Source: Microplitis mediator (taxonomy: Eukaryota > Arthropoda > Insecta > Hymenoptera > Braconidae). Taken from it: 64,000 nucleotides of DNA. Of this stretch, positions 24,009 to 34,207 are shown piece after piece. Position 1 is the stretch's first letter, and every line of letters starts with the position of its first letter. The notes beneath the pieces were generated by a model, which was not told the origin of the DNA, did not search any database, and saw only the letters and a list, made by a program, of their open reading frames with translations. The position numbers and the translations under genes are program-made. The stretch covers positions 8,556,001 to 8,620,000 of the forward strand of contig NC_079975.1 in NCBI RefSeq assembly GCF_029852145.1, read 5' to 3'.

Positions 24009-24070
24009 GCTAGTCAGTGTAGTATATGTATCCCCGATTGTGGTAAATTCAACTAAACCTTTTTTACGTC

Positions 24071-25414
24071 TACAACATTACTAAAAGAGTTGTAAATAGC
24101 TAGAGTTGAGGAATAGCTAAGCAGATTATTTGATTGTGTAATCTAATAATAGAAGGTAGGAATGCTTGAATGGTAATTAAGAAAGCGTCCATGCACAATT
24201 AATCGATAACGCCGGTTAACGCGTCGATATACTCGAGTAATGAGCGTATCATGCTACTATGGAATCTGAGTGGCAGCCAACATTGGTTACTGGAGTAAAG
24301 CTTATACGCTCTCTCCTCTAAGTCCGTTATCAACAAGATCCAGCCCTTGAGAGGTTGATTTGCTGTTAACTATTGTCTAATATTGCTACTGCTGCTACTG
24401 CTGCTTCCGTTTGATTAAAATCATCCTCTTTATTGCAATCACTTTATTACAAATGCTTTATCACTATTGTGTACTAATAAATAGTACTTGATTAATTTAT
24501 CTTCTTCGATTAATTCTTTTGTTTATTGTCCAGTAAATTGTCCCCAAAGCATTTTATTTTTATTCGTTTAAAATCAAACTCCAGATATAGAGTGAAAAAT
24601 ACTCAATCGATGGTGTTGACATTTACGCTGATGAACAAAAATAAAAATACAAACTTTTGTTACAAAAAGTTGAAGGACAACTGCAAATTGTCGATTTTAA
24701 ATTGCTCTGACCAATGGAATATTCATTTCCCACAATAGAAGTTTTATCCCGGTTTTATACTTAGCTTGATCTTGAACTCAAACTCTTCATAACAATTTTA
24801 TGTATCCGAAATAATTTCTGATTAAGCTAACTGAGGTATTAAAGTTGTGTTTATTTAAACTTTGTTGACCTATTGGAGTTTTATTTTTTCACACTTCGTA
24901 GCTTTACTTTGTTAATTCCATTTTCTTTTGTTAACTTCATTTGATGTTGGTTATATTCATATAGAGAAAGGGAGGGGTCAATACGAATCCTCATCCCATG
25001 GTTGACCTCTTCTCTGATCTAAATGGTTCATAACAGGTGCAAAGTCACTTATCGGGAAAAATTGAACCCGTGGAAATAATTGACAAATAATTTTTAAATT
25101 TAATTTCTATGCATTGTTCTGTTAATCAGATACAAAATAATTCTTCTTCTTTATCTATACAAGAGCCATAAGCACAATCTTTGCAAATGAATCATTGAAT
25201 CAAACTTTCTGTTATCACGGAATGCAACTCCTCAAAATTTATATTTTTTATCATTTACAAATATTATGCATGAAAATCGGAAACCCACAAACACAGAAAA
25301 TAAAGAATTTGGAAAATTTTTATTCTTACTTTCGACAAATTACCTTGACGAGCTATGTTTTACTGAACCATTCAGTACCGACAAAATTTTACATTGCAAA
25401 AAGTTAATATTTTT
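24071..25414. other. Unassigned sequence
   Basis: 24130-24420 is a more complex stretch with a short CTACTGCTGCT tract. The remainder is AT-rich. No gene is supported. Confidence 0.45.
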
Positions 25415-25418
25415 TTAA

Positions 25419-26268
25419 AGGGAACACCACTCCGAGGGTGAGCCAAAAAAACCAACCTATCGAATTTATGTCTTGAAAAGGACCTATTTATCGAAAATAA
25501 AATTCTCTTATTGGGCTAAATGTTTAGCTCAATTTTAAAAGGTGTCGGTAACCCTTTGAAATTTCCAATTTAAATAACATGCAAAAAAATTTTTTTTGAT
25601 TAAAAATATTATAACTTGTGAACCGTGTGAGATAAAAATTCGGCTCTAAAATATTCTTGTATGACATTAAATTTATTAAAAGAAAGTCCTGAGAGTCGAA
25701 TTTGTGAACTTGATATTTTGTATACTAAGAGGCTATCGAAGTCTAGAGTAAACAGAATCATACAAATTTAAGGCTTCATTAATAAAAATATCAATACTAC
25801 GAGAAAATTTGTTCTGCATGTAGTGCAATGAAATCACCAACAATATCCACGTTGTAACAAATAATATTTTGTTATCGATCTCAATGAAAGAAAAGTATTT
25901 GGAAAATCCAAATAAAGCCTTAAATTTATATGATTCTGTTTACTCTAGACTTTGATAGCCTGTTAGTATACGAAATATCAAGTTTACAAATTCGACTCCC
26001 AAGACTTTCTTTTAAGAAATTTAATGCCCTACAAGAATATTCTAGAGCCAAATTTTTATCTCACACGGTTCAAAAGTTATAATATTTTTAATAAAAAAAA
26101 ATTATTTTGCATGATATTTAAATGGGAAATTTCAAATGGCTACCGACACCTTTTAAAATTGAGCTAAAAATTTTGCCCATTGGGAGAATTTTCTTCTCGA
26201 TATATAGGTCCTTTTTAAGACGTAAATTCGATGGGTTGGTTTTTTTGGCTCACCCTAACCTCCCCTTC
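25419..26268. mobile_element. 850-bp fold-back element flanked by TTAA
   Basis: Two arms of about 350 bp are reverse complements with scattered mismatches. Examples are GGGTGAGCCAAAAAAACCAA against TTGGTTTTTTTGGCTCACCC, and TGAACCGTGTGAGATAAAAA against TTTTTATCTCACACGGTTCA. The loop is roughly 150 bp (about 25770-25918). TTAA lies outside both ends (25415-25418, 26269-26272). It encodes no protein. The TTAA flanks and GGTTAGGG-like end suggest a non-autonomous relative of a TTAA-using superfamily. Confidence 0.85.
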
Positions 26269-26272
26269 TTAA

Positions 26273-27710
26273 AAAATTTTGATCCATCAAATAAATTATG
26301 GAAAATTTAATTTTTATATAAAAAAATTAATGAAATCTATAAAGGATCCGTGTGATTCCTTCCCTGACTATAGTTTTATTAATGTAATAAAAAAAAACAC
26401 GTTTGTCACAGCAATATAACTTTGATTAAAGTCATCAATAGTTTTGTTGGTATGGATGAAAATAAAAAAGTTTCAGGCGTTAAAAACTATTCACGTGTAG
26501 TCGTTATCAGAACAAACCAAGTTCAAACAATTATTTTTTGTAGTACGTGCCAGAAGGATTGAAACATAAAAATAAAAAAAAGTGTTGCTTGTTTGTTAAG
26601 AATAGGGTGAAAAGTGCATGTATACATGTGTGGGTTAAAACGTCAGTATACAGGGTTATGGAGAGGACAAGCGTCGGCCGTCGTCAAAGGTTAATTGCGA
26701 AACGTGGAACGGATCGTGCGAGTCACTACCGCATGTACAAGCTCTCATATTACGTTGAAACACTCTTGCCACTGCATCTATGTGACATGTAGTGAACGAA
26801 ACTTGTTGGACCCTATTGCTTCTCTAAAAACAATCAACTCAATGTTATAACGTAAAGCTTGTATGTTACCACTTCGTGAACATTGTATACTATACCATAC
26901 CACGCACCTCCATTTGGCCATCGCTGTCGACATCTCGCACCTTGGTATGGTACGTGCGCGAGGTATTCTCAACAATATATAGCTGGGTAAACCTCGATGT
27001 CGAGCCCACATCACACACAATTCGCATCCGCAACCGACGCAGTTGATGGTTGCCCATATGCTCGCCTATGTTGCAATACCACTATTTTCATGTCCAACCG
27101 TCCACTGATGGTCCTCGTTCCAAGCCAAATCCCAAGGCAGATCCACAACTATGCAAGCTTGCGGATATAGGTCGACTATATTCTCCCTTGATGGCTTCTC
27201 GTAGATCTAATTACTAATGAGGCCAATTCAGGATATTTACACAAACCTCGAAGGAAATGCATTTAATTACTTCATTCAAAATAATCAAATCATACTATTG
27301 ATTATAATTTTTTTAATAGATTGTCATATTTGTCATGCAAGTAACCATCGTGAAAAAATGATCGAATGTCCTCTGCACTGTTACAATATGATAAAGGAAC
27401 ACATTCGTTTACATTCATAAAGCGTTAAATTTTTTTTATTATTTGAAAATATTTGGAATAGAAATAGCTTTTGATTTAAAATGTATGAGAAGCAATGTGG
27501 ATATAAATATTAATTATAACGATGTAAAAAAAATTTGGTTGCCAAATTTGACTTTACAATATATGGAAAATAGCTGAGCCTATGAGCTAGCCCTAAAGCT
27601 TTCCTCTATTTTCGGGATCTCTGTATTTGAAAAGTATCAGTATTTTTGAATTTCTTGAGGTCAAAAAATCTTCGTACAGTTCGAGTTTTTAAATTTTACA
27701 GTTTTGTACA
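26273..27710. other. Unassigned; complex island at 26600-27230
   Basis: 26600-27230 is less AT-rich and has no repeat words. Open frames on both strands there have no recognisable domain. It is likely unique host DNA, possibly regulatory. Confidence 0.4.
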
Positions 27711-27963
27711 CCCGGGTTGAAAAATTTGATCTAATTTTAGTCTAACTGGGCTTATTTTAACTATTGGTCTGTATTCGAACTAGATGATCTGTCTCAAATT
27801 TGGTACAAAGTTCAAGTTGTTTTTGATCTGAAGACGATCGAAAACAGACTAAAAATAATAGACAGAGAAAGTTTGATTTTGGTCTAGATAAAAACAAAAG
27901 AAAGCAAAATACTAAAAGAAAAAAGTCAAATTTTGATCTGAAGGCAACCAAAACCAGACTAAG
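27711..27963. mobile_element. CCCGGGTTGAAAAA element, one end only
   Basis: The left end CCCGGGTTGAAAAATTTGAT and the following TTTTAGTCTAACTGGGC match the ends of 37575-38715 and 40774-42158. The words TTTGATCTGAAGACGATCGA and GATCTGAAGGCAACC follow. No mirrored right end was found. Confidence 0.6.
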
Positions 27964-28600
27964 GAGTGAAAAGTAAAATTGAATAAAAATAACTTAAAAT
28001 TTTTATTCGATTTAAAACATTAAATTGTTTGATGCGAGCAACAAAAATCGAGAATTACATTAATGCGTTAAATTTTTAAATAACGATGTTTTGAAAACTG
28101 AGTGACCGATTATGATGATTCTTGTTGCAATCAATAAGAATTATTAACATAAAAAGATAGCTCAATTTTTAGGGTTTTTTGGTGAGAATTTTGCCATTCA
28201 ATAAAAATTGCCACAAGTTATTTTCAAAATTTTATTCACGATATTTCGTGAACAGGTGAACTGATTGAAATTGCTTTCTGGCAATCGAAAGCTTCTATCG
28301 GGTTTTAGAGTTAGTTAGATTTTAGAACCTATCGATATGATGATGAAATGATTTACAAGATATTCAAAAACAAAACAAAAAAAAAACCTAATTTTTTCGT
28401 ATTTCATGTATAACTCAGAATTTAATCGACCAATTTATCTTAAATTTGTATCAAATATGACGGCCAACAAGCCCCTTTGAATGGTACAAGACTGATTCGA
28501 ATCAATCAACTTGTTTGAAAGGTATAACCAGAATAGCTTTCTTGGATCTTAAAATTTTCGCAAAAAATTAAAAACGCAAAACAAAATAAAATTGAATACA
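27964..28600. repeat. Possible 'GTGAACNG'-clause repeat, no second copy in the window
   Basis: The text resembles R1 and R2 in style (AACTGAGTGACCGATTATGA, TCGTGAACAGGTGAACTGAT) but no collinear partner was found. No coding potential is seen. Confidence 0.3.
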
Positions 28601-29820
28601 TCTATAGTAGAATGAATGTTTCAAATTAATTAAATAATTTAACAATGCATCAATTTAAACTACCAGAATCATATTATTATATTAACATTGAATGATGAAC
28701 GTCGGAAATTTGTGGTGTAGTCTAAAAACAATTTTAGTAGATGAATAATTTATCTAAACAAGCTTATTAGGTCATTAAATTTCAGTCGAATATATTTGTT
28801 TCATAATAAAATAGTTTCTGTCAGTCAGATATTCAAATTATTCCAACGTATTTCCTTTATTGATGTGTTTCAGTAAATACTCCATTGAGAATAGGTTGAT
28901 AGTGACGAAAAAGTCTCATCGAGCTTTGGCTTCGTGGCTATAGCCCATCATGAATCCTTCAAGGTAATTGAATAGGTAATTGAATCGATTCTTATCGAGA
29001 GACCACGAGTTTTATGGTGCATGGTCACGGCAAACGTGAGCTCGTTAAGTAGTATCACTCTCTCTTTTTCTTTTTCTTTCGCTTAAAATGCTCTTCATTT
29101 TGTTGAACTCTTTGGGCGCCATTGAATAACACAAGTTTGTTGGCAAGAGTTGAAATTGTTCCAAGAATATCCGGTCGTAGTTTCGGAACTGATCGCGGCC
29201 GTATGAGTAGATAGGTTACTAGTATGAAGACAAACCAGAGACTCAGACTATATATAGTAGGAATTTCTCATTCTTGTAGACTTCCCCACAACGATCGATA
29301 ATCCGATAAAGATTATTTTTCAACATAATCACTCTTGAATTAAAACTTCTGCGTGAATAGAATTTTTCCTAGTGTTTCATCGTCCATTTACGAAAATAAT
29401 CTTCGAATTCCAACGTATCGTAATATCGAATAACTGCTCCAACCTCTGGCATTGTGACCGAACATATTTAGAAATATTGAGTACGGTTTCAAGGATGAGG
29501 AATAGAATCTATTCAATAGATAGTTGTTGGTAGTCACGACTATTTTCATGCATAAAATCGTACAAAAAAAATTCAATGACCAGAAATTATTGAAAATCTT
29601 TTGTTCGCTCTCAGTAAACTATGCATTTATATTATTTCTCGACTTTCGACTATTTACGCTCGAAATATTGTAGATTCTACAGAAAGTATGAAGAGTAAAA
29701 CGGGACATAGAAACAAACAGTAAAAAACTAAAATACTGAAAATTTGAATTTTTGTTCCATTTAGCGAAAACGTTGAAAAATAAAATTAATTTCTAAGGAT
29801 TAAATTAGTCGATATTTATA
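28601..29820. other. Unassigned; complex stretch at 28880-29330
   Basis: 28880-29330 is more complex and repeat-free, so it is candidate unique host DNA. No gene is supported. Confidence 0.4.
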
Positions 29821-29962
29821 CACTGTAAAACTTCTACAAAAATTTAACACCAGTAAAGAATATTTACACCGGCAGCGGTGTTATATTAACACTGTTTTCG
29901 GTGTTGAAATTTAACACCGAAAACTTTAACACCCACACCACCTGGATTTACTTCAGTTTTTA
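29821..29962. mobile_element. GGTGTTAAA-word element (W7), copy 2, short
   Basis: It begins CACTGTAAAACTTCTAC after TA and carries AATTTAACACC, GGTGTTGAAATTTAACACCG and CCTGGATTTACTTCAG. The terminal TTTTTTACAGTG is missing on the right. Confidence 0.7.
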
Positions 29963-30087
29963 GGTAGATTTCTTTAGAAATCGGACTATTGCAATGGGTC
30001 TCACGATCGACTTATCGAAGAATTTTGCCACCATATATCTTATTTTATCTAGTAGAGTCAAAAAATACCATTCACTCAAGAATTTAC

Positions 30088-30850
30088 TCTCTAAACATGA
30101 ATTAGTGGAAATATCATTAATTACGTTAGTGAAGCAGTATTCGCTTCATAACCAGTGTATTTAAATAACAAATTAGTGAATTCTCACTAATAAATTTAGT
30201 ACTGCAATTTTCACTAGCAAATTAGTGATTTTCACTACTGAACTAGCGATATTTTCATAATTTCTACAAGTAAAACTGTTCTTCACTTCTTAATTTATGA
30301 ATTTCACAATTTCACTAGTAACTTTAACTAGCAAATAATTAAATATTTTACTAGATTTAAATATAATTAATAATTATGATGGTGCTATTTTTAAAAATTT
30401 TAATAAAAAACTTTTAAAATAAAAAAAAAATAGAAGTACAGAACAATAATATATTTATATGAAGAGTACGTCAATCATAACATCACGGATTTTTTATTTC
30501 TTCATCAGTTATTGTTTGGTATCAAAACCAATATACTATTTACACACACGCGATCACATGCGTAGGTCAGCGCAGTGGATAGCATCAAAGACTTTGAATC
30601 GGAAAGATGCAGGTTCGAGCCCAGCAGTCACCGGGATTTTTTCATCAATCAAAATCATGTATACTTCCTCTTAGTAATGATTCTAATAGATTAATCACAT
30701 TTCGGATCTAATTACAAGTGTCTTATGTTTTTTTTCGCAATATGATATTTTTTTTCACCGATGAAATCAGTGGATTCCCATATTCACTTTTCGATTGAGT
30801 AGATTCTCATATTCACTTATCAAATCAGTGAATTCCAATATTCACAATAT
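30088..30850. mobile_element. TTAGTGAA-word insert (W6-like), degenerate
   Basis: It starts CTCTCTAAACATGAATTAGT, identical to the 140-bp W6 ends. It then runs through AAATTAGTGAATTCTCACTA words and, after a tRNA-like stretch, ATCAGTGAATTCCAATATTC. No clean right end was found. Confidence 0.5.
30555..30634 (+). ncRNA. tRNA-like sequence (SINE head or tRNA pseudogene)
   Basis: GGTCAGCGCAGTGGATAGC resembles an A box and GGTTCGAGCCC is a perfect B box 46 bp downstream. Between them, GACTTTGAATC resembles an anticodon loop with TTG at the anticodon position. The 3' AGTCACC has no matching 5' acceptor strand and the D stem pairs poorly, so I do not call a functional tRNA. It lies in the repeat insert, which favours a SINE or pseudogene. 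Confidence 0.5.
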
Positions 30851-31399
30851 GTCGATCAGCCCAATCGGTCGATTAGTTTGGAAGTTGTGGGTGTTTCAAA
30901 TTTTCTTTGATTTTCGAAAAATTGAATTTTCTGGCTTTTTATCCTTAAATAACTTTTGAACCGAATATGATAACTTAATTTCGTAAAAAGTATCTCAAGT
31001 TTGGACGATTAGCTTCAATTTTCACTGTAATACTTGATTTTTTTAAACATCTTCTCTAACAATTTGATGATATCGAAAATTTCCCGAAAAATAAAAAAAC
31101 TTACTTTTGCAGCTTAATCTTCTAATAACTTCTAAATGATTAGGCATAACTCATTTCCTTGAAATTCATGTTGAAACTTACAAAATAAGTATTAATTACA
31201 CTATTGTAGCTTTATTGTATTTACATAAGAAATCTAACTTTCCATTCCGGGTAAGGCCGGATGGCTCTTTTTTTTTTTACAGTTTAACAAGTGTGTTTAT
31301 TGTGGAACATATAAAGCTTCTTTAACAAGAAAAAAAAAACAGATGTGTAAAGTGTCATAGAATCATTAAAAAACAAATTTCTGTTTAGTCAAGATACAT

Positions 31400-31416
31400 T
31401 TAAGGGGTTAGGGGTA
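31400..31416 (+). repeat. Left TTAA target duplication and 13-bp terminal inverted repeat
   Basis: TTAA followed by GGGGTTAGGGGTA. The complement occurs at the other end of the element, so this defines the left boundary. Confidence 0.92.
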
Positions 31417-31688
31417 CTCAGGGGTATGAAAAAATGATGATTTTCAATAATTTTTTTTTTGTAGTTAATTACTTTATTTGACAAAAATAAAAACATAGCT
31501 TTATTAGAACACGTTTCGATTTGACTTCACGAAAATTTCAAAAAAAAAAATTAATAATTCAAAAAGTTATCGCTGTTTTTGTAGAGCCCGTTCCTCCCGA
31601 AGTCCTTTGCGGTGATCATCATAAGTCCTTGGAGATTCATCTAAAATCAATCGGACAAGAAAAATTAGTTTTATTAATAGATAATCTT

Positions 31689-31840
31689 GTGCCTGATCGA
31701 AGCTTTTTTTTTTTTTTTCGAAATTAACAAAATGGCGGCCTCAGGAAATTTTTTTCAAATTTTCGAGAAAAAAACCGACAGTTTATTGTTAAAAAAAAAT
31801 CGAAATTTTGAAAAAAAAAAAAAATCCTTCGATCAGGCAC
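31689..31840. repeat. Hairpin inside the transposon, left subterminal region
   Basis: GTGCCTGATCGAAG followed by a T run is mirrored by an A run and CTTCGATCAGGCAC. The two arms (about 30-35 bp including the homopolymers) enclose a loop of roughly 80 bp. It lies between the predicted polyadenylation signal and the left end of the element. It could be a small nested insertion or a subterminal structure of the element. Confidence 0.7.
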
Positions 31841-31873
31841 GAGTTTTTAATGTATTTCAAAAGTACAATAAAT

Positions 31874-31879
31874 TTTATT
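31874..31879 (-). terminator. Candidate polyadenylation signal of the transposase gene
   Basis: TTTATT on the plus strand reads AATAAA on the coding strand, about 120 bp past the transposase stop. It is a motif match in AT-rich DNA, so it is suggestive only. Confidence 0.4.
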
Positions 31880-32000
31880 GAAATCTACCGAGCAGTTTTT
31901 AAGTTACAGTGATCACCAGTTCAGAAAACATAGTTTTGAGAAAAACGCATTTAAAGTTTTGCTATGGATTTATGTCGAATTATAAGAATTATTTAATAAC

Positions 32001-33755
32001 TTACACTGAGTCATCTATTCCTGGACCATATAATAGCTCTTCAGCCGACATAGCAGCTTCCAAAATATCGATTTGCTGGTGCCTACGTTGCAATCGACCT
32101 TCTCGGGTGTTATCATTAGCGCGCTTATCTGCTACTTTGATACGTGCAGCATCCATTCTTTCTGCATACCGATGAGAATTAGGCCCACAATTAAGTCCTA
32201 GTGTATTCATCAAGACTAATAATGAATTTATACCCTCATTAAATATACACATAGCAACGTATGCAGCTATTTGTACGATGGTAAAACTAGTATTTACCGT
32301 TTTTGGGCATATTTTCCATACTAGTTGGTTAAAGCTTTCATTATTATTCTGATTGAATCCACCTACACATCTTGAAAGTAAATTTTCATTACTAAGATCT
32401 TCGTATATAGGCTTGATAGCTTTTAAAACATCAGAAGGTAAAGGAGAATAATCGTGAGAAAAGGTATCAAGCTCTCCTCTTGCTTCAGCGCGCTGGTAAG
32501 AGCACCAAGATTCTTCGCCTTTTGGACACATATCATGATTCGGTTTTTCATCACTCGAGCCGTAGTGATAAAAGGTTGCCATTATAGCAGATTTCATATT
32601 TTCAATAGAATCACAATGCCGGCGTATTGCTAAACCATAGTACACAGTTAGTTTGTCTATTAATTTTCCTGTGAGCTTACCTCGACCACCAAGACCTTTT
32701 TGTTTACTCTTCAGCGTACGTAATCGACTCCCCATCCGCTTTTGGACATGCCCTATACATTCCTTTTTATTTACAGTTGTATTTTCGTAAGGATCTGATT
32801 TTATAATTCCTGAATAGGTCTTGGAGTCACCATCACCAATATAGTTGGCATACTTAACTCCATATTTAGTTTCAGAATACGAAAACATTTCGACCATCGC
32901 ATCCACCTCCATTTTCCCAGAAGACCCTTGATGATTAGCAGAACACACATCTTCATGCGATTGATACCATTCCTCGAACTCAACAGTATTTGTTTTTTTT
33001 TTCCAATACTCACATAGCTTACAATATGCACTTTTAATGTTTATGTCAAGAATCTTTCCAGTAAAATAGCCAATTATAGAAGAAACTCCAAATGACGATG
33101 TATATCCCCGTTTTTGCCAGGTTCCATCTCCCGATACAGTTAGATGATTTATATCTTCATTTTCAGTTGTTGGCATTGCTTGCTTTTCTTCATTCACAGC
33201 TTTCGTCATGAAGGTTTCTGCGACGGCTTTACTACAATTCAAAATCTGTTTCAGTAAAATTGTATGCGTAGATTTATCTAAAAAAGACGGCATGTCCATC
33301 AGGCCGCAAAACTTGCACAATCCTTCGTATCCTATTCCTAGTATTCTCATTACAAAAATGAAACGTCTGTTTATTTCATAAGAATGCCCAACGAAAGAAC
33401 AGGAAGGAATATATTCATTTCCACAGTTATTACATGCAACTACAATTTTGAATCCCAGCCCACGTGTACTTGCTGTTTGAAACACTACATTTCCATCACA
33501 TTTTTTACATTTTATAAGAGCAGAAATTGCAGTGAATACCTGAATAAAATTTATTATTCGAAATTCAGTACTGCTGTCTTCAGGTACATCATCTTCAGTG
33601 TTTTGTTTTAATTTTTTAGAAGATGTACTCTGAATACTTTCATCACGTTCGGCTGTTTTCGGATTAAAAACATTCTTTCTTTTGACTGAACGCGACTTAT
33701 TAATTTTTTCAGAACTCCGAAGTTCTCTTGAAACCTTTCTAGAATCACGTCCCAT
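32001..33755 (-). CDS. DDE transposase (Kolobok-like, annotated in databases as Mutator-like), apparently intact
   Basis: This intronless 584-residue reading frame would encode the enzyme that cuts and reinserts the surrounding 2.8-kb transposon. The N-terminal ~65 residues are basic and low-complexity (possible nuclear targeting or DNA contact). A zinc-ribbon-like pair follows (C83-x2-C86 and C108-x2-C111), then C147-x2-C150 and C245-x2-C248. Candidate catalytic residues are D210 in SGDGTW, D308 or D310 in IGDGDSKT, and E473 in NQNNNESFNQ. C333-x2-H336 matches the C/D(2)H motif known from several DDE superfamilies. The chosen ATG has a good context (ACCATGG on the minus strand), and an AATAAA signal lies about 120 bp past the stop. 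It is the only gene in the element. The family match is recognised from motifs, not from a search. The TTAA duplication favours Kolobok over true Mutator. Confidence 0.9.
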   Translation of the reverse strand: MGRDSRKVSRELRSSEKINKSRSVKRKNVFNPKTAERDESIQSTSSKKLKQNTEDDVPEDSSTEFRIINFIQVFTAISALIKCKKCDGNVVFQTASTRGLGFKIVVACNNCGNEYIPSCSFVGHSYEINRRFIFVMRILGIGYEGLCKFCGLMDMPSFLDKSTHTILLKQILNCSKAVAETFMTKAVNEEKQAMPTTENEDINHLTVSGDGTWQKRGYTSSFGVSSIIGYFTGKILDINIKSAYCKLCEYWKKKTNTVEFEEWYQSHEDVCSANHQGSSGKMEVDAMVEMFSYSETKYGVKYANYIGDGDSKTYSGIIKSDPYENTTVNKKECIGHVQKRMGSRLRTLKSKQKGLGGRGKLTGKLIDKLTVYYGLAIRRHCDSIENMKSAIMATFYHYGSSDEKPNHDMCPKGEESWCSYQRAEARGELDTFSHDYSPLPSDVLKAIKPIYEDLSNENLLSRCVGGFNQNNNESFNQLVWKICPKTVNTSFTIVQIAAYVAMCIFNEGINSLLVLMNTLGLNCGPNSHRYAERMDAARIKVADKRANDNTREGRLQRRHQQIDILEAAMSAEELLYGPGIDDSV

Positions 33756-33893
33756 GGTTAATAATTTAATTCACTTGAGAAATAATTTATCACAAAACTA
33801 TCGACTGATCAGTGCAACGACTACAGGTATACTGGCAACCAAAAATTATTTTTCAGTTCTTGTACTACCTACAAATTGTGAATATATGTAGAA

Positions 33894-33949
<56 letters not shown>
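33894..33949. repeat. (AT)n microsatellite
   Basis: An almost uninterrupted AT dinucleotide run of over 50 bp, about 140 bp upstream of the transposase start codon, inside the transposon. Confidence 0.95.
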
Positions 33950-33952
<3 letters not shown>

Positions 33953-34190
33953 TAAATACATTAAAATGGGGAGATATTCATGACAATGAAACCCGAAAGG
34001 TCGGTTGCTTGCAGCTGTTTCTAGCTACCTGCTCTCGAATGCCACGTAGCACCCGAGCGTCCTTTGGTCATTGTTAAATAACTCGAAAAGAATTTGTCGG
34101 ATTCACTTCAAATTTTCACACAATATTTTTAAAATATTATACTTTAAGAAAATGCAAAAAAAAAAAAATCGATTTTTTGAAAATTCTGAC

Positions 34191-34207
34191 TACCCCTAAC
34201 CCCTTAA
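34191..34207 (-). repeat. Right 13-bp terminal inverted repeat and TTAA target duplication
   Basis: TACCCCTAACCCC followed by TTAA, the mirror image of the left end. No mismatch is seen in the first 13 bases. Confidence 0.92.

Larger units (their letters stand above)
22685..24070. mobile_element. Outer MITE with TAGTA / CCACACTA words (W8), containing two nested layers
   Basis: CACGTAAAAAAAGGCTGGGG on the left is mirrored by AACCTTTTTTACGTC on the right, and both ends continue inward with TTGAATTTACCACA and TGTGGTAAATTCAA. TA lies on both sides (22683-22684, 24071-24072). The interior repeats words such as AGTAGTTCTATTTACTA and CCACACAAT. An inverted repeat is inserted at 23587-24008, with a further element inside that. 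Confidence 0.85.
29963..31250. repeat. Repeat family R2, copy 2, interrupted
   Basis: Its two halves (29965-30086 and about 30850-31120) are collinear with 9015-9360. They are separated by about 760 bp of inserted TTAGTGAA-word and tRNA-like sequence. The right part continues with TAACTTTTGAACCGAATATG-type sequence. The boundaries are approximate. Confidence 0.55.
31404..34203 (-). mobile_element. Complete TTAA-duplicating DNA transposon (Kolobok-like), 2.8 kb
   Basis: The ends are GGGGTTAGGGGTA on the left and its exact complement TACCCCTAACCCC on the right. The match continues for four of the next five bases (CTCAG against GTCAG), then decays into A/T-rich subterminal sequence. TTAA lies directly outside both ends (31400-31403 and 34204-34207), as expected for a TTAA-specific insertion. 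The element carries one intact minus-strand transposase gene, an AT microsatellite upstream of it, and a hairpin between the gene and the left end. Intact ends, target duplications and open reading frame point to a fairly recent insertion that may be autonomous. Confidence 0.9.

Noticed and set aside
32801..33031. 76-codon minus-strand frame inside the transposase gene
   Set aside because: It is an alternative-frame shadow of the 584-codon transposase.
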